Assembly: GCA_946803715.1 (NCBI GenBank)
Contig: CAMPET010000006.1
Coordinates: forward strand, 366,190-392,936
DNA: 26,747 bases
DNA from: Beroe ovata
Lineage: Eukaryota; Ctenophora; Nuda; Beroida; Beroidae
Direction: 5' to 3'
Shown: piece after piece, positions 1-7,744 of the stretch
Layout: each line of letters starts with the position of its first letter
How positions within the stretch are numbered: the first letter of the stretch is position 1
Translations under genes and position numbers: made by a program
The notes under the pieces: generated by a model
Database searches by the model: none
Told to the model about the DNA's origin: nothing
What the model saw: only the letters and a program-made list of their open reading frames with translations

Positions 1-5
1 TTGGG

Positions 6-54
<49 letters not shown>
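6..54. repeat. (TG)n microsatellite
   Basis: This is an almost pure TG dinucleotide run at the left edge of the window. The following 120 bp stay TG-rich. The open frame that runs through it (Val-Cys repeats) comes from the microsatellite and is not a gene. Confidence 0.95.
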
Positions 55-56
<2 letters not shown>

Positions 57-451
57 GAAGTATGTGTGTTTACTGTGTATACTGTATGCATATGTGAACG
101 TGTGTGTGCTTGTGTGTTCACTGTACGTGTTTGTGTTTACGCTCTACGCACTGTACGCTGGTATAAACGTTTCACATGAATTATCTTCTCCACCTTCATA
201 TCCAATGTTACCCAATATCCAATGTGGCGGCGTAAAACAGGAGGGTGCCACAAAGTTATCGTGGTCACTATAATGATGTGTTTACTGTTTCTCACCAGAC
301 TTCTGAAGGAGTTTCTGTAAAAACAACCCGTCTATAGATACTTTTCCTTATGATTGTACAATTTAACAAAAATATACAATAGAAGCCTATTGATTCAATT
401 GAAGATATGAGCGTTGAGGGGCAGTATCATCATGAGTTATAGGTATTATAG

Positions 452-539
452 TGAAAAGTCTGTTCACCTTTTAGGACGAAGCTAAAGCCGACTCATGTCT
501 CATGCTAAGGGAAATATCGGATCAAGTGTAGGCATAACA
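452..539 (-). repeat. LTR (3' LTR in element orientation)
   Basis: This 88-bp terminal repeat has TG...CA ends and is identical to the copy at 1670-1757. A purine-rich tract lies directly upstream in element orientation (540-550). Confidence 0.85.
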
Positions 540-715
540 TCCTCCATCTTAGATCCGTCCTAGCGTTTCCATCGTCTTTTCGAGAAGAGATTAGCTGGGA
601 ATCTTAGGTTATGTGCGAGTTGGGGGTCCTTTTCTCCCTTCATTTACGTCATTACATGTCCACCCCGTCCATTCTCTACGAACTCTCATATGTCCCTATA
701 AATTTTTGGTGGAAT

Positions 716-942
716 CTGGAACCCAAATTTTGCCCAGATGGTTGGTGCCGGGACTTGGATCCTACTCAATGTCCTCATTCCCGGGATTCATCAATTTAAA
801 TCTCTCCTAATTTCTCCAGCATAGTTTCTCGAATTTCTCAATCACATCTCGTGTCCAATATCCTGTCCATTCTGATCGATTTTGGAATTTTCGAGAGGTA
901 GCTGGAACCCAAATTTTGCCTAGATGGTTGGTGCCAGGACTT
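716..942. repeat. Pair of 41-bp direct repeats inside the LTR element
   Basis: The segments 716-756 and 902-942 match over 41 bp with two differences (core AACCCAAATTTTGCC, then AGATGGTTGGTGCC). Looser similarity surrounds them. They occupy the non-coding 3' part of the element. Confidence 0.85.
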
Positions 943-1096
943 ATAATTTTTCTCAACCCCTCAGCTACTCTTTTACTCGTAATGTATATACAGTCGCTTA
1001 AAAGTCACTGTATTTACCGAAATCACATAAAGTATAAGAATACATTCTTATATGTATTCAATGATTATTGTCATTATTCATCAATACACCGAGTGT

Positions 1097-1639
1097 CTAT
1101 GATAATTTGGGGGGGGGTCCCCAACACCAAACAAGAATAACATATTGCACATCCAGTATGCAATCGCAGAATCTCCTCATTGCTACAGATGAGCAATTTC
1201 CTTCCTCCCCAAAGAAACATTCCATCTTCTCCTCCTTGGTAGTCCCTTTAAATCTTTCTGATTCGTTTAACTGATGAGCCGGCTCCATTTTAGCTTTGTC
1301 CCTCTCCTTCAACGAGGTGTCTATTCCAAGGAGGTTTGCAAACCCATGACTCAAATTACTGAGTTCCCCGTTTTCCTCAAAGAAACTTTCATCAACGTCG
1401 TCCTTCAATAGTTGTTTCTTCAACTCTTCCAGAATGTGCAGCATTTGGTCACAGTCAGACAGTGTGTCAGTCCATTTTTCCTTGTTTGCTGCAATCCTTT
1501 TTTCCTTGTCTTCTGCTTTTTGTTTTAGTTCAGCATTCTCTTTTCTCAGCTCCGCTAGTTCAGCACCGAATCTCTCATTCTGTTCCAGGAGTCTTTGCAG
1601 GCTGGCCTGTATCTCCGCAATAGCGTCTTTATCTCCCAT
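1097..1639 (-). CDS. Coiled-coil protein of the small LTR element (gag-like?)
   Basis: This 180-aa ORF starts at an ATG (1637-1639) only 31 bp inside the 5' LTR, the place where a gag gene would begin. Residues about 5-75 are rich in Glu, Lys, Leu and Ala with heptad spacing (ELAELRKENAELKQ), which predicts a long coiled coil. The middle is acidic. The last ~40 residues look non-conserved and may be chance read-through. No CCHC zinc knuckle, protease or reverse transcriptase motif is visible. Its position suggests a reduced gag or a captured coiled-coil segment, but I do not recognise the family. That it is expressed is inferred only from an open frame of 180 codons. Confidence 0.5.
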   Translation of the reverse strand: MGDKDAIAEIQASLQRLLEQNERFGAELAELRKENAELKQKAEDKEKRIAANKEKWTDTLSDCDQMLHILEELKKQLLKDDVDESFFEENGELSNLSHGFANLLGIDTSLKERDKAKMEPAHQLNESERFKGTTKEEKMECFFGEEGNCSSVAMRRFCDCILDVQYVILVWCWGPPPKLS

Positions 1640-1669
1640 GCCGCAGGTTCGTCAGCGTTCTGTCACCAC

Positions 1670-1757
1670 TGAAAAGTCTGTTCACCTTTTAGGACGAAGC
1701 TAAAGCCGACTCATGTCTCATGCTAAGGGAAATATCGGATCAAGTGTAGGCATAACA
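1670..1757 (-). repeat. LTR (5' LTR in element orientation)
   Basis: This is the second 88-bp copy. A primer-binding-like sequence starts one base inside it, and the ATG of the element's ORF lies 31 bp further on. Confidence 0.85.
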
Positions 1758-1785
1758 ATAGAATGTTATTGTTACACCATTTCAG

Positions 1786-2451
1786 GTTCAAGAGACAGAG
1801 TTTGAGAAAGAGTATGAGAAAAAGTGGGAGCAGGTAATTCTGGCCTAGGTGTGCCATTTTGGTGGGCTAGGTTTAATGTTATAGTACGATACTGGTATTT
1901 GTCTATTACAATGACATATTATGCAGTCATTATCTCAATATGATTATTCATGCAGTGATTAACTCATGCTTCGAGTAAAACCCGGCGTCCAATGAGGGTA
2001 GAATATGGCCAATATGATACTGGTGTCTCCATCACACCAAGGACGTTTATTTTGTATTCGCTCTGGAGCAATATCCTATAAATATCCTTATAGTAGGGTC
2101 TGGAAAGAACATTTGAACAGCTATCTTCATGAACGTGAACAACGTATCACATTGATATTATTTCACGATTTCACTTCAGTTTCAAACGAAGTTTGTCGAT
2201 GGGTGCTATAAAGAAGAAGAAGGTGGACAACAAGGAAACTCCCCAAAGCATGTCAAGGTAGGCGATTGGTTATTCGAAGTTGTCGAATGTATTTCCCTGA
2301 GAAGAATCAAGGTTACAGAAAAGAGTACATTGAGATTTGTCGCGCGGCTGCCTTGTTGAATTGGATGCATGAAGAATCTGAACAGGTTTCAGGCAGCCTT
2401 GGTATTCGGGGGTTCAAGATTAGGTCTAAACGTCATGGATGTAAATTGTAA
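1786..2451 (+). CDS. Possible three-exon gene fragment, unknown product
   Basis: This is a tentative model. Exons 1786-1833, 2180-2257 and 2302-2451 are each bounded by AG/GT signals, are all in phase 0, and join into one open frame ending at TAA (2449-2451). The translated pieces look protein-like: a charged helix ending EYEKKWEQ, a linker starting FQTKFVDG, and a segment containing KEYIEICRAAALLNWMHEE. I recognise no family. The 5' end is missing and the second intron is only 44 nt with a GAG acceptor, so the model could be wrong or a pseudogene. The LTR element sits 24 bp upstream of the first acceptor. Confidence 0.25.
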
Positions 2452-3584
2452 TATAATATGCATCTGCTGTTAAAGTAAAAGAGGTACCTTCACTAGGTGG
2501 ATTATCGTCTTCATTCGGTACATGAATGAGTGGGGAAAATGGTTAACGCCCTCGTCACCATCAAACAATAGAGTTCATAGACTGAATGAACAAAATTCGA
2601 TTTCCGTTTGGAATATTATATTCGGTATTCCTAGCAAACTTCCCTCCAGAATCCTGGTGTGGTAATGTGAACTGTAAAATCTTATTCTTCCAGTTCCCTA
2701 GTTTATGTGCCCTGTAAATGCCACTTTGTTACATTTTGCTCGTTATAATTACTCTGATAACAATCCTCCTGTACTTGGGTTACCGAATTCCATGAATCCC
2801 AGTATAGAATTTCGTGCAGCTCTATTCCACGCAATATCATATCAGAATCGCCAGTATGAATGTTGGGAGAGAGAGAGAGGGGGGGAGTGGGATAATGAAT
2901 TTATACGCCAACCAGAGCAATTATAGTAGTAGCACACTTCACTGCTCAGTGCTCATTTATTGCCACGTGGACAATGGTGTTAGAGTCGAACTGACTTTTG
3001 CAACTGAGTTGACTATGGATTGAGAACTGGGTGTGGAAGACGAGATGTCTAATAAGAGGTCGGAAAGGACAGATTGATGTGTACTCTTGCCATGTAGATA
3101 TCAATAATAGCAAACCTCTTCATGTTTGCTTGCCTTGTCACGCAGCTTTCTTGTACATACAATGTATTTCGTCGTGTGTTGACTGTTTACGTGCTTTTTA
3201 TACATTGGAATGCCTTCACCTACAGTGCCAATTCAGATGTATTTTAAAGAAGGATGCATGAACTGACATTGTACAATTACACTAAACAGAAGTCAGAAGT
3301 AAAATTTAACTAGGTGTATGAAACTATGGACATTGGACATCCGATTATAATGCAATCGTGTGTGCTCAATTCTGGAATCCCCCTAACAATGTTTATAGGT
3401 AACAATAATACATTATACAATACATTGTACTTACTTGATAAGCACAATGTAGCCTGCGCGTGCTATTAGATTGCTTATTTTGATGATCAATTCTACTTCC
3501 TCAAACTGCGTGTATTATTCTATAGTTGTTGTTTGACGGTCGATACAGCTCTGAGCGGGAACCCACAGTTTTGCCGCAGCAGTA
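2452..3584. other. Intergenic, no supported gene
   Basis: I see only short open frames here (up to about 76 codons) without homology or splice context. A GA/G-rich tract lies at 2868-2886. The last few hundred bases should hold the promoter of the Stealth-type gene, but no clear TATA box was found. Confidence 0.6.
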
Positions 3585-5012
3585 ATGAAGCGATTTCTCC
3601 TCTCCAATGCGCGGAGCCACATACATTGCATGTGGATAGCATGTTTTCTGTGGGCAGTACTGTGGATTATGTACTGCAGACCGCTGAGATGCGGCCCTCA
3701 CACCACCCTCCTTCCTCCCATTGACGTGCTATACACCTGGGTTAATGGGTCTGACGAGATCTGGCAACGTGCCATGCAGAAACACAGGAAAATCTCACTC
3801 GGAAACAATGTCTTCTCATCCAACGCCGGCCAGAGCAGATACTTCGACAACGATGAACTCAAATATTCCCTGAGATCTTTGCACCAATTTGCACCGTGGG
3901 TTAGGAACATATACATCCTGACCACAGGTCAAGTTCCAAGATGGCTCGACACAAGTCACCCCAAAATAAAGATCATAACCCACGATGAGGTCTTTGTAAA
4001 TAAGTCCCATCTACCCACCTTTAGCTCGCCTGCGATAGAGGCTAATTTCCACAACATTCCATACATTTCAGAGCTATTCCTCTACTTGAACGATGACTTC
4101 TTCTTAGGTGGTCCAGTCACCCGTGAGGATTTCATTACCACCTACGGAGGGTACAAGATCTATATCGGACAAACAGAAGAGAGAGAGGACCCTAATTATG
4201 TGCATAATGTGGCCGGGCCTAGAACTATAGTCCTTACAGGAACTTACATTGAGAAAGACATGTACGCAAAATCTCTTAACTTTGTAGACAAGTTGTACAC
4301 ATTGAAGTGGGGTAAGGTGCCGAGGAGAGTTCCACCTCACATGCCCATCCTAGTGAACAAAACTATACTCCGGGACCTTCACTCCACCTTTCCTCAACAC
4401 TTCAATACCACCTCCTCAAACAAGTTTAGGAGAGGGACTGATATGCAGTTCGCCTTCTCATACACTCACTTCATTGCCAGTTCAGTGTACCAGCCTAGCT
4501 TTTCCGAGCTTCTTACAGCAAGTGATTCCAACAGTGATGGTGCATTGAGTAGCGGAGAAATGGATTTGTTAGTGAGTAAAATCCTGCCACTCCCAATTCC
4601 AGGCGGAGTTCGATCTAAGTTCCACTCGCTTCTCGATAGATGCTCGACTAAAGTTATCTCACAGTTGCTAGAATGTTCTCACCTTTACAAACTGTTACTG
4701 GACTACCCTCCATCGATCAGATTGCCAGTGTACCAGCACGAGCGCGTTGATGTGGGCAATACTGTTCATTTCAAACAGCTGAAAGGCAATACAACTCGAG
4801 TTCAGAATGTATTGGATGAGATGAGGAGTGATCCGAGGAAATTCATTGCCATTAATGACGATCTAAATCACTATGGTGACAGGGAAAGTTTGAAATTGTA
4901 TGCGGAGTTCAAGAAAACTATGTTTCCATATCCCAGCCCTTTCGAACATGCTTCTGGAGAGGAGAATGATTTCAGTTACTTGCATCGCAAAACCCCTTCG
5001 GAGGAAATGTGA
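3585..5012 (+). CDS. GNPTAB-like Stealth-family sugar-phosphate transferase, compact and intronless
   Basis: The 475-aa protein carries all four Stealth conserved regions in order. CR1 is IDVLYTWVNGSD (46-57). CR2 spans about 85-188, with FDNDELKYSLRSL, WVRNIYILTTGQ, LPTFSSPAIE and YLNDDFF. CR3 spans about 251-298 (DMQFAFSY), and CR4 about 419-454 (INDDLNHY). A canonical EF-hand loop at 314-325 matches the EF-hand of animal GNPTAB. One hydrophobic segment (15-31) predicts a type II Golgi membrane protein. Animal GNPTAB attaches GlcNAc-1-phosphate to lysosomal enzyme glycans for mannose-6-phosphate targeting. Compared with human GNPTAB (about 1250 aa), this protein lacks the Notch repeats and the DMAP-binding region, and the gene has no introns. 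Its substrate is therefore uncertain. The ATG at 3585 is the one that includes the membrane anchor. Confidence 0.88.
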   Translation: MKRFLLSNARSHIHCMWIACFLWAVLWIMYCRPLRCGPHTTLLPPIDVLYTWVNGSDEIWQRAMQKHRKISLGNNVFSSNAGQSRYFDNDELKYSLRSLHQFAPWVRNIYILTTGQVPRWLDTSHPKIKIITHDEVFVNKSHLPTFSSPAIEANFHNIPYISELFLYLNDDFFLGGPVTREDFITTYGGYKIYIGQTEEREDPNYVHNVAGPRTIVLTGTYIEKDMYAKSLNFVDKLYTLKWGKVPRRVPPHMPILVNKTILRDLHSTFPQHFNTTSSNKFRRGTDMQFAFSYTHFIASSVYQPSFSELLTASDSNSDGALSSGEMDLLVSKILPLPIPGGVRSKFHSLLDRCSTKVISQLLECSHLYKLLLDYPPSIRLPVYQHERVDVGNTVHFKQLKGNTTRVQNVLDEMRSDPRKFIAINDDLNHYGDRESLKLYAEFKKTMFPYPSPFEHASGEENDFSYLHRKTPSEEM

Positions 5013-5267
5013 ATTGTAAATATTTGAAGAACCGATCTAATTATCGTCTTAACGGTATCTCTGACTTTAATTTCGGTGCGGAACTATTCATATTTTCATA
5101 GTATATTGATGTGTTATTTCGCATCAACTACAGCTTTGACACGAGTTTACACTATGCTGTGTACAACGCCCTTATTCAATATTGACACTAATCTGAAATT
5201 AATATACTTTCAAATTATAGTCCGAAATTAATATTATTGCCAGTCTCCACAAATTCTTGCCAAGAAA

Positions 5268-5445
5268 CAAAGTGAAAGAATGTAATCGATTTGAAAAAAA
5301 TCAAATCAGAGCACAGTCTAATCTATAAACATATTTTCGATCGTAGCTGCTTTATCACATCAAATCACAGCTGCTTCATCAAATCTTCCGGTATAGATAT
5401 CGTATCGCCATCTTGACACCACAATACTTTCTCTCTGAAAAGCTT
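5268..5445 (-). pseudogene. Decayed copy of the 3' flank of the repeat membrane-protein gene
   Basis: This stretch resembles 6150-6275, the 3' flank of the minus-strand membrane-protein gene. Matching blocks in order are a tract like TTTGAAAAA, AGCACAGT, CATATTTTCGATCGT against CATATTTCAATCGT, and AGATATCGTATC followed by CATCTT. Similarity is by eye, roughly three in four bases. Together with the duplicated promoter near 6063 it suggests a second, now coding-dead copy of that gene, whose body has been lost to or replaced by the transposase fragment. Confidence 0.45.
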
Positions 5446-5477
5446 TCTGTAATTGGTACATTACCGTGTACTTAAAT

Positions 5478-5785
5478 TAAAGTGCCTACAGATCAAGGAC
5501 TAATGATGCCCGCGATGGTTCCTACCTCGTATGGGCCCGGCCCAGTGCCTTCGCCACCATCGCCGACTCCATCCCTCTCCCCCTTGACTTGGACCCATTC
5601 ACCGGCTACTTCGAGTGGACTTGGGTCGGTGGTGTCAGCGGTAGACGTGCTCGATTCCCTCCCGAGACCTGGAATCAAACCGACCGAAAACTTCTGCGAG
5701 TCCTTCAACGAGACCTTCTCCGATGTTGTGGGGCACTCCAACCCCACCATCTACAACTTCCTCAATGCAGTACAAGTACGAGTTA
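5478..5785 (+). pseudogene. MULE-type transposase C-terminal fragment, frameshifted
   Basis: Two reading frames together resemble the end of MULE transposases of the FLYWCH-associated kind. The first (about 5481-5680) reads SYLVWARPSAF, then GYFEWTWVGG and RARFPPETWNQTDR, like the YFEDTYIG...WNxxDR region. The second frame (about 5680-5780) reads ENFCESFNETFSDVVGHSNP then TIYNFL, like the NNxVEGWHxxF...HPxxWxF end. The switch lies near 5675-5690, and about ten expected residues (the PRTNN part) are missing. No upstream catalytic core is seen. This is a dead remnant. Confidence 0.65.
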
Positions 5786-6053
5786 CTTTGTATCAGTTAG
5801 CAGTGCTGATAGAGTTATGTGTGCGATTGATTAATATATTATTAGCATTACCTTAATAACCGCCCGGGTATAGGACTGTAGATTGGGGGACTCTCGGTGT
5901 ATGATAAGTAAATCAGTGTAAGATAACATAAAAATCTCCCGACCTAGCGCCCACCCTGAGGGAATCTCCCGACCTAGCGTCCGCCGTCCGTCCCCCATTG
6001 AGACGGAAAGCTCAAAAGGGAAACGTTTGTTGTGTAAAGCTTAACAGGTGCAC
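5786..6053. other. Spacer with a duplicated 17-bp motif
   Basis: AATCTCCCGACCTAGCG occurs twice (5934-5950 and 5963-5979). The part from about 6018 resembles the 5' leader of the minus-strand membrane-protein gene (AAACGTTTGTTGTGTAAAG against AAACGTATGTTGAATGATGTGTAAAG). Confidence 0.45.
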
Positions 6054-6086
6054 ACTGCACTGTATTTATACGGAATACAGTGCAGT
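6054..6086. repeat. Perfect 13-bp inverted repeat over a TATA-like motif
   Basis: The arms ACTGCACTGTATT (6054-6066) and AATACAGTGCAGT (6074-6086) are exact reverse complements around a 7-nt spacer. The left arm and spacer contain TATTTATA, i.e. TATAAATA on the minus strand. Confidence 0.9.
6063..6070 (-). promoter_or_regulatory. Second TATA-like box, likely duplicated promoter
   Basis: On the minus strand this reads TATAAATA within CCGTATAAATACAG, close to the TATA region of the membrane-protein gene (TCGTATAAATACTG at 7102-7113). Flanking leader similarity supports duplication. No open frame of matching type follows it. Confidence 0.4.
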
Positions 6087-6318
6087 CATATTAACACCAG
6101 TTTGAGGTTGATCTTCATTCTAAAAGTTCTTGCTTAGGAACAAACTGGACGACAATTGTCGGTTTTTGAAAAATAAAATACAAATCACAGCACAGTTCAT
6201 ATCATATTTCAATCGTGCACTGAATTAAAGAAGAGACAATTCATCTGGTAAAGATATCGTATCTTTCCCATCTTTTTCCTTGAAAAAGTTGTCTTGGAAA
6301 AAGTTATGTGGGATCGAA

Positions 6319-7035
6319 CTAGTGTCTTCTTTGTCCTACAAGGCGAGTCTCCCGGTGAAAAAGGTTATCTGGGATCGAAATGGTGTCGTCCACCTCCTGC
6401 AAAGCGACTCTCCCGGTGAAAAAGTTATCTGGGATGGAAATGGTGTCTTCTTCATCCTGCAAAGCGACTCTTCCGGTGAAAAGGTTATCTGGAATGGAAA
6501 TGGTGTCTTCTTCATCCTGCAAAGCGAGTCTCCCGGTGAAAAAGTTATCTGGGATCGAAATAGTGTCTTCTTTATCCTGCAAAGCGAGAGTCCTGGTGAA
6601 AAAGTTATCTGGGGTCGGTTTGGTAGAGCCATCACGGAAATCGTCCCTTTCCGTGAAAAATGTTTCTCTCGATTCTTGAAATACGGGCACAAGTCCGATC
6701 CACGCCCCTTCAGACGTCAGTCCGTCGTCAGACCAACCCACCTGAATGTCGAAATTGTCCTCAAACGCCATAATCGTTTTTGTGGCGTCATTTTCCGGAA
6801 TCCAGGAAAGGTTCCAGATTGCCTCATTTGGATCTCTTTCCTTTCTCTCTAGCACAGTTACTTCCTCTTGTTCCATTGATAAACCTGCCTCCAGATCAAG
6901 GAACGCCTCCTTATATAATGCATCCGAGTGCATCATACCGGCCCTATTACCTTTGCAGTAGTACATTGCTGCAAAAATCCCACATAAAATTAGGATGAGT
7001 GCAATTCCTGTTGCAATGAGCCATGTAATGTTCAT
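6319..7035 (-). CDS. Orphan single-pass membrane protein with 20-residue tandem repeats
   Basis: This single-exon 238-aa protein has an N-terminal hydrophobic segment (about 4-26), likely a signal anchor, followed by CKGNR. An acidic region (40-140) follows. The C terminus is built of 20-residue repeats (142-161, 162-181, 182-201, 202-221, partial 222-238) with consensus PDNFFTGRLALQDEEDTISI. They come from a 60-bp tandem repeat at 6322-6612. In the last unit one extra base shifts the frame, giving the end HRETRLVGQRRH. A TATA box lies about 70 bp upstream. I recognise no family. The even spacing and preserved frame over four units argue for a real gene. The plus strand is also open here, but only because of the repeat. 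Confidence 0.6.
   Translation of the reverse strand: MNITWLIATGIALILILCGIFAAMYYCKGNRAGMMHSDALYKEAFLDLEAGLSMEQEEVTVLERKERDPNEAIWNLSWIPENDATKTIMAFEDNFDIQVGWSDDGLTSEGAWIGLVPVFQESRETFFTERDDFRDGSTKPTPDNFFTRTLALQDKEDTISIPDNFFTGRLALQDEEDTISIPDNLFTGRVALQDEEDTISIPDNFFTGRVALQEVDDTISIPDNLFHRETRLVGQRRH
6322..6612. repeat. 60-bp coding tandem repeat (about five units)
   Basis: Units share GGTGAAAAAGTTATCTGGGAT followed by variants of GAAATGGTGTCTTCTTCATC, spaced 60 bp apart. Length stays a multiple of three except for one added base in the copy nearest the stop codon (6357-6371). Confidence 0.9.
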
Positions 7036-7103
7036 GATTGAAGGAATGAAACGTATGTTGAATGATGTGTAAAGATCAACTAAACAATAAAACAGACGCG
7101 CAG

Positions 7104-7111
7104 TATTTATA
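7104..7111 (-). promoter_or_regulatory. TATA box of the repeat membrane-protein gene
   Basis: TATTTATA on the plus strand reads TATAAATA on the minus strand, 69 bp before the start codon at 7035. This places a start site near 7075-7080. A related box exists at 6063-6070. Confidence 0.5.
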
Positions 7112-7115
7112 CGAA

Positions 7116-7744
7116 ATCACACACACGTGCAATTCTTATCTGTTGCGTAGCAACGGAATTGTAGAGATATGCCATCTTAAAACTCGTCCAATAAGACTGA
7201 GGTTTGCTTGAAAAAAGGGGGAATTCCAGGGCTCCGACTCAACTCTGATGAAACAGTGGCAGATTTCAGGAGAATAACAAGGATGTTTTGTTTTCGTGCA
7301 GATTGCAGTAATTTCAGAATAACTGGTGCAATCATGCGACGTATGGAATTCCAGTACGGGAGAACTGTCAAACTTTCACTCAATTCCAACAGTTTGGCAA
7401 AATATTTTTGAAAATTCGGATGGCGCGGAGAGTTATTTGTGAGGTATCAGCAATCTTGTGCCCGCGGCAAGTGCCCGCGCGTTGATTGTGTGTTAATTCA
7501 GGCGTGATTGTGTGAAACTGGGACCATAATGACCAGGCTGAGCGGTGCGGTGATGCGGTTGCGAAATCCTCTCTCTCCCTGTTTCATCTTCATGATTTCC
7601 CCCACCCCTCGCATCGAGAGTATATATGGAGAGTTATAGATGGATTGAAACGTGATAACTCAAGTTGGTCCTCTCTGTAATTTTGGAACTGTCTCTACAA
7701 GGAGAACTCACCGATAAAGGTGATATCTGCGTTTGATAATGGAT
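7116..7744. other. Intergenic between two minus-strand genes
   Basis: No supported gene. The short open frames here begin with non-ATG codons and have no recognisable content. The segment should hold the upstream control region of the 6319-7035 gene and the 3' end of the secreted-protein gene. Confidence 0.55.

Larger units (their letters stand above)
448..1761 (-). mobile_element. Small LTR retrotransposon (TRIM-like), complete with target site duplication
   Basis: Two identical 88-bp direct repeats (452-539 and 1670-1757) start with TG and end with CA. They are flanked by the 4-bp duplication ATAG (448-451 and 1758-1761). Read on the minus strand, one base past the 5' LTR lies a primer-binding-like stretch beginning TGGTGACAGAACG, where TGG would pair with a tRNA CCA end. 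Just before the other LTR is a purine-rich tract, AAGATGGAGGA (540-550). The element is 1306 bp, far too short for a pol gene, and none is seen, so it must be non-autonomous. The 4-bp duplication and LTR ends fit Ty3/gypsy-type integration. Identical LTRs suggest a recent insertion, although 88 bp is a short clock. Confidence 0.85.

Noticed and set aside
1434-1703. Ser/Phe-rich plus-strand frame in the LTR element
   Set aside because: Antisense of the coiled-coil ORF; its composition is explained by the complementary Glu/Lys codons.
452-1757. CRISPR-like or phage-related reading of the direct repeats
   Set aside because: Only two repeats occur, with TG...CA ends and a target duplication, in an intron-rich animal sequence. 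An LTR element explains them better.
5493-5750. Minus-strand 85-codon frame in the transposase region
   Set aside because: It is the antisense of the MULE-like sequence, which matches a family on the plus strand.
6280-6852. Plus-strand 190-codon frame opposite the membrane-protein gene
   Set aside because: It is open because the 60-bp repeat has a length divisible by three. It lacks the hydrophobic anchor and promoter seen on the minus strand.
7177-7389. 70-codon minus-strand frame
   Set aside because: It begins with TTG rather than ATG and has no recognisable domain.
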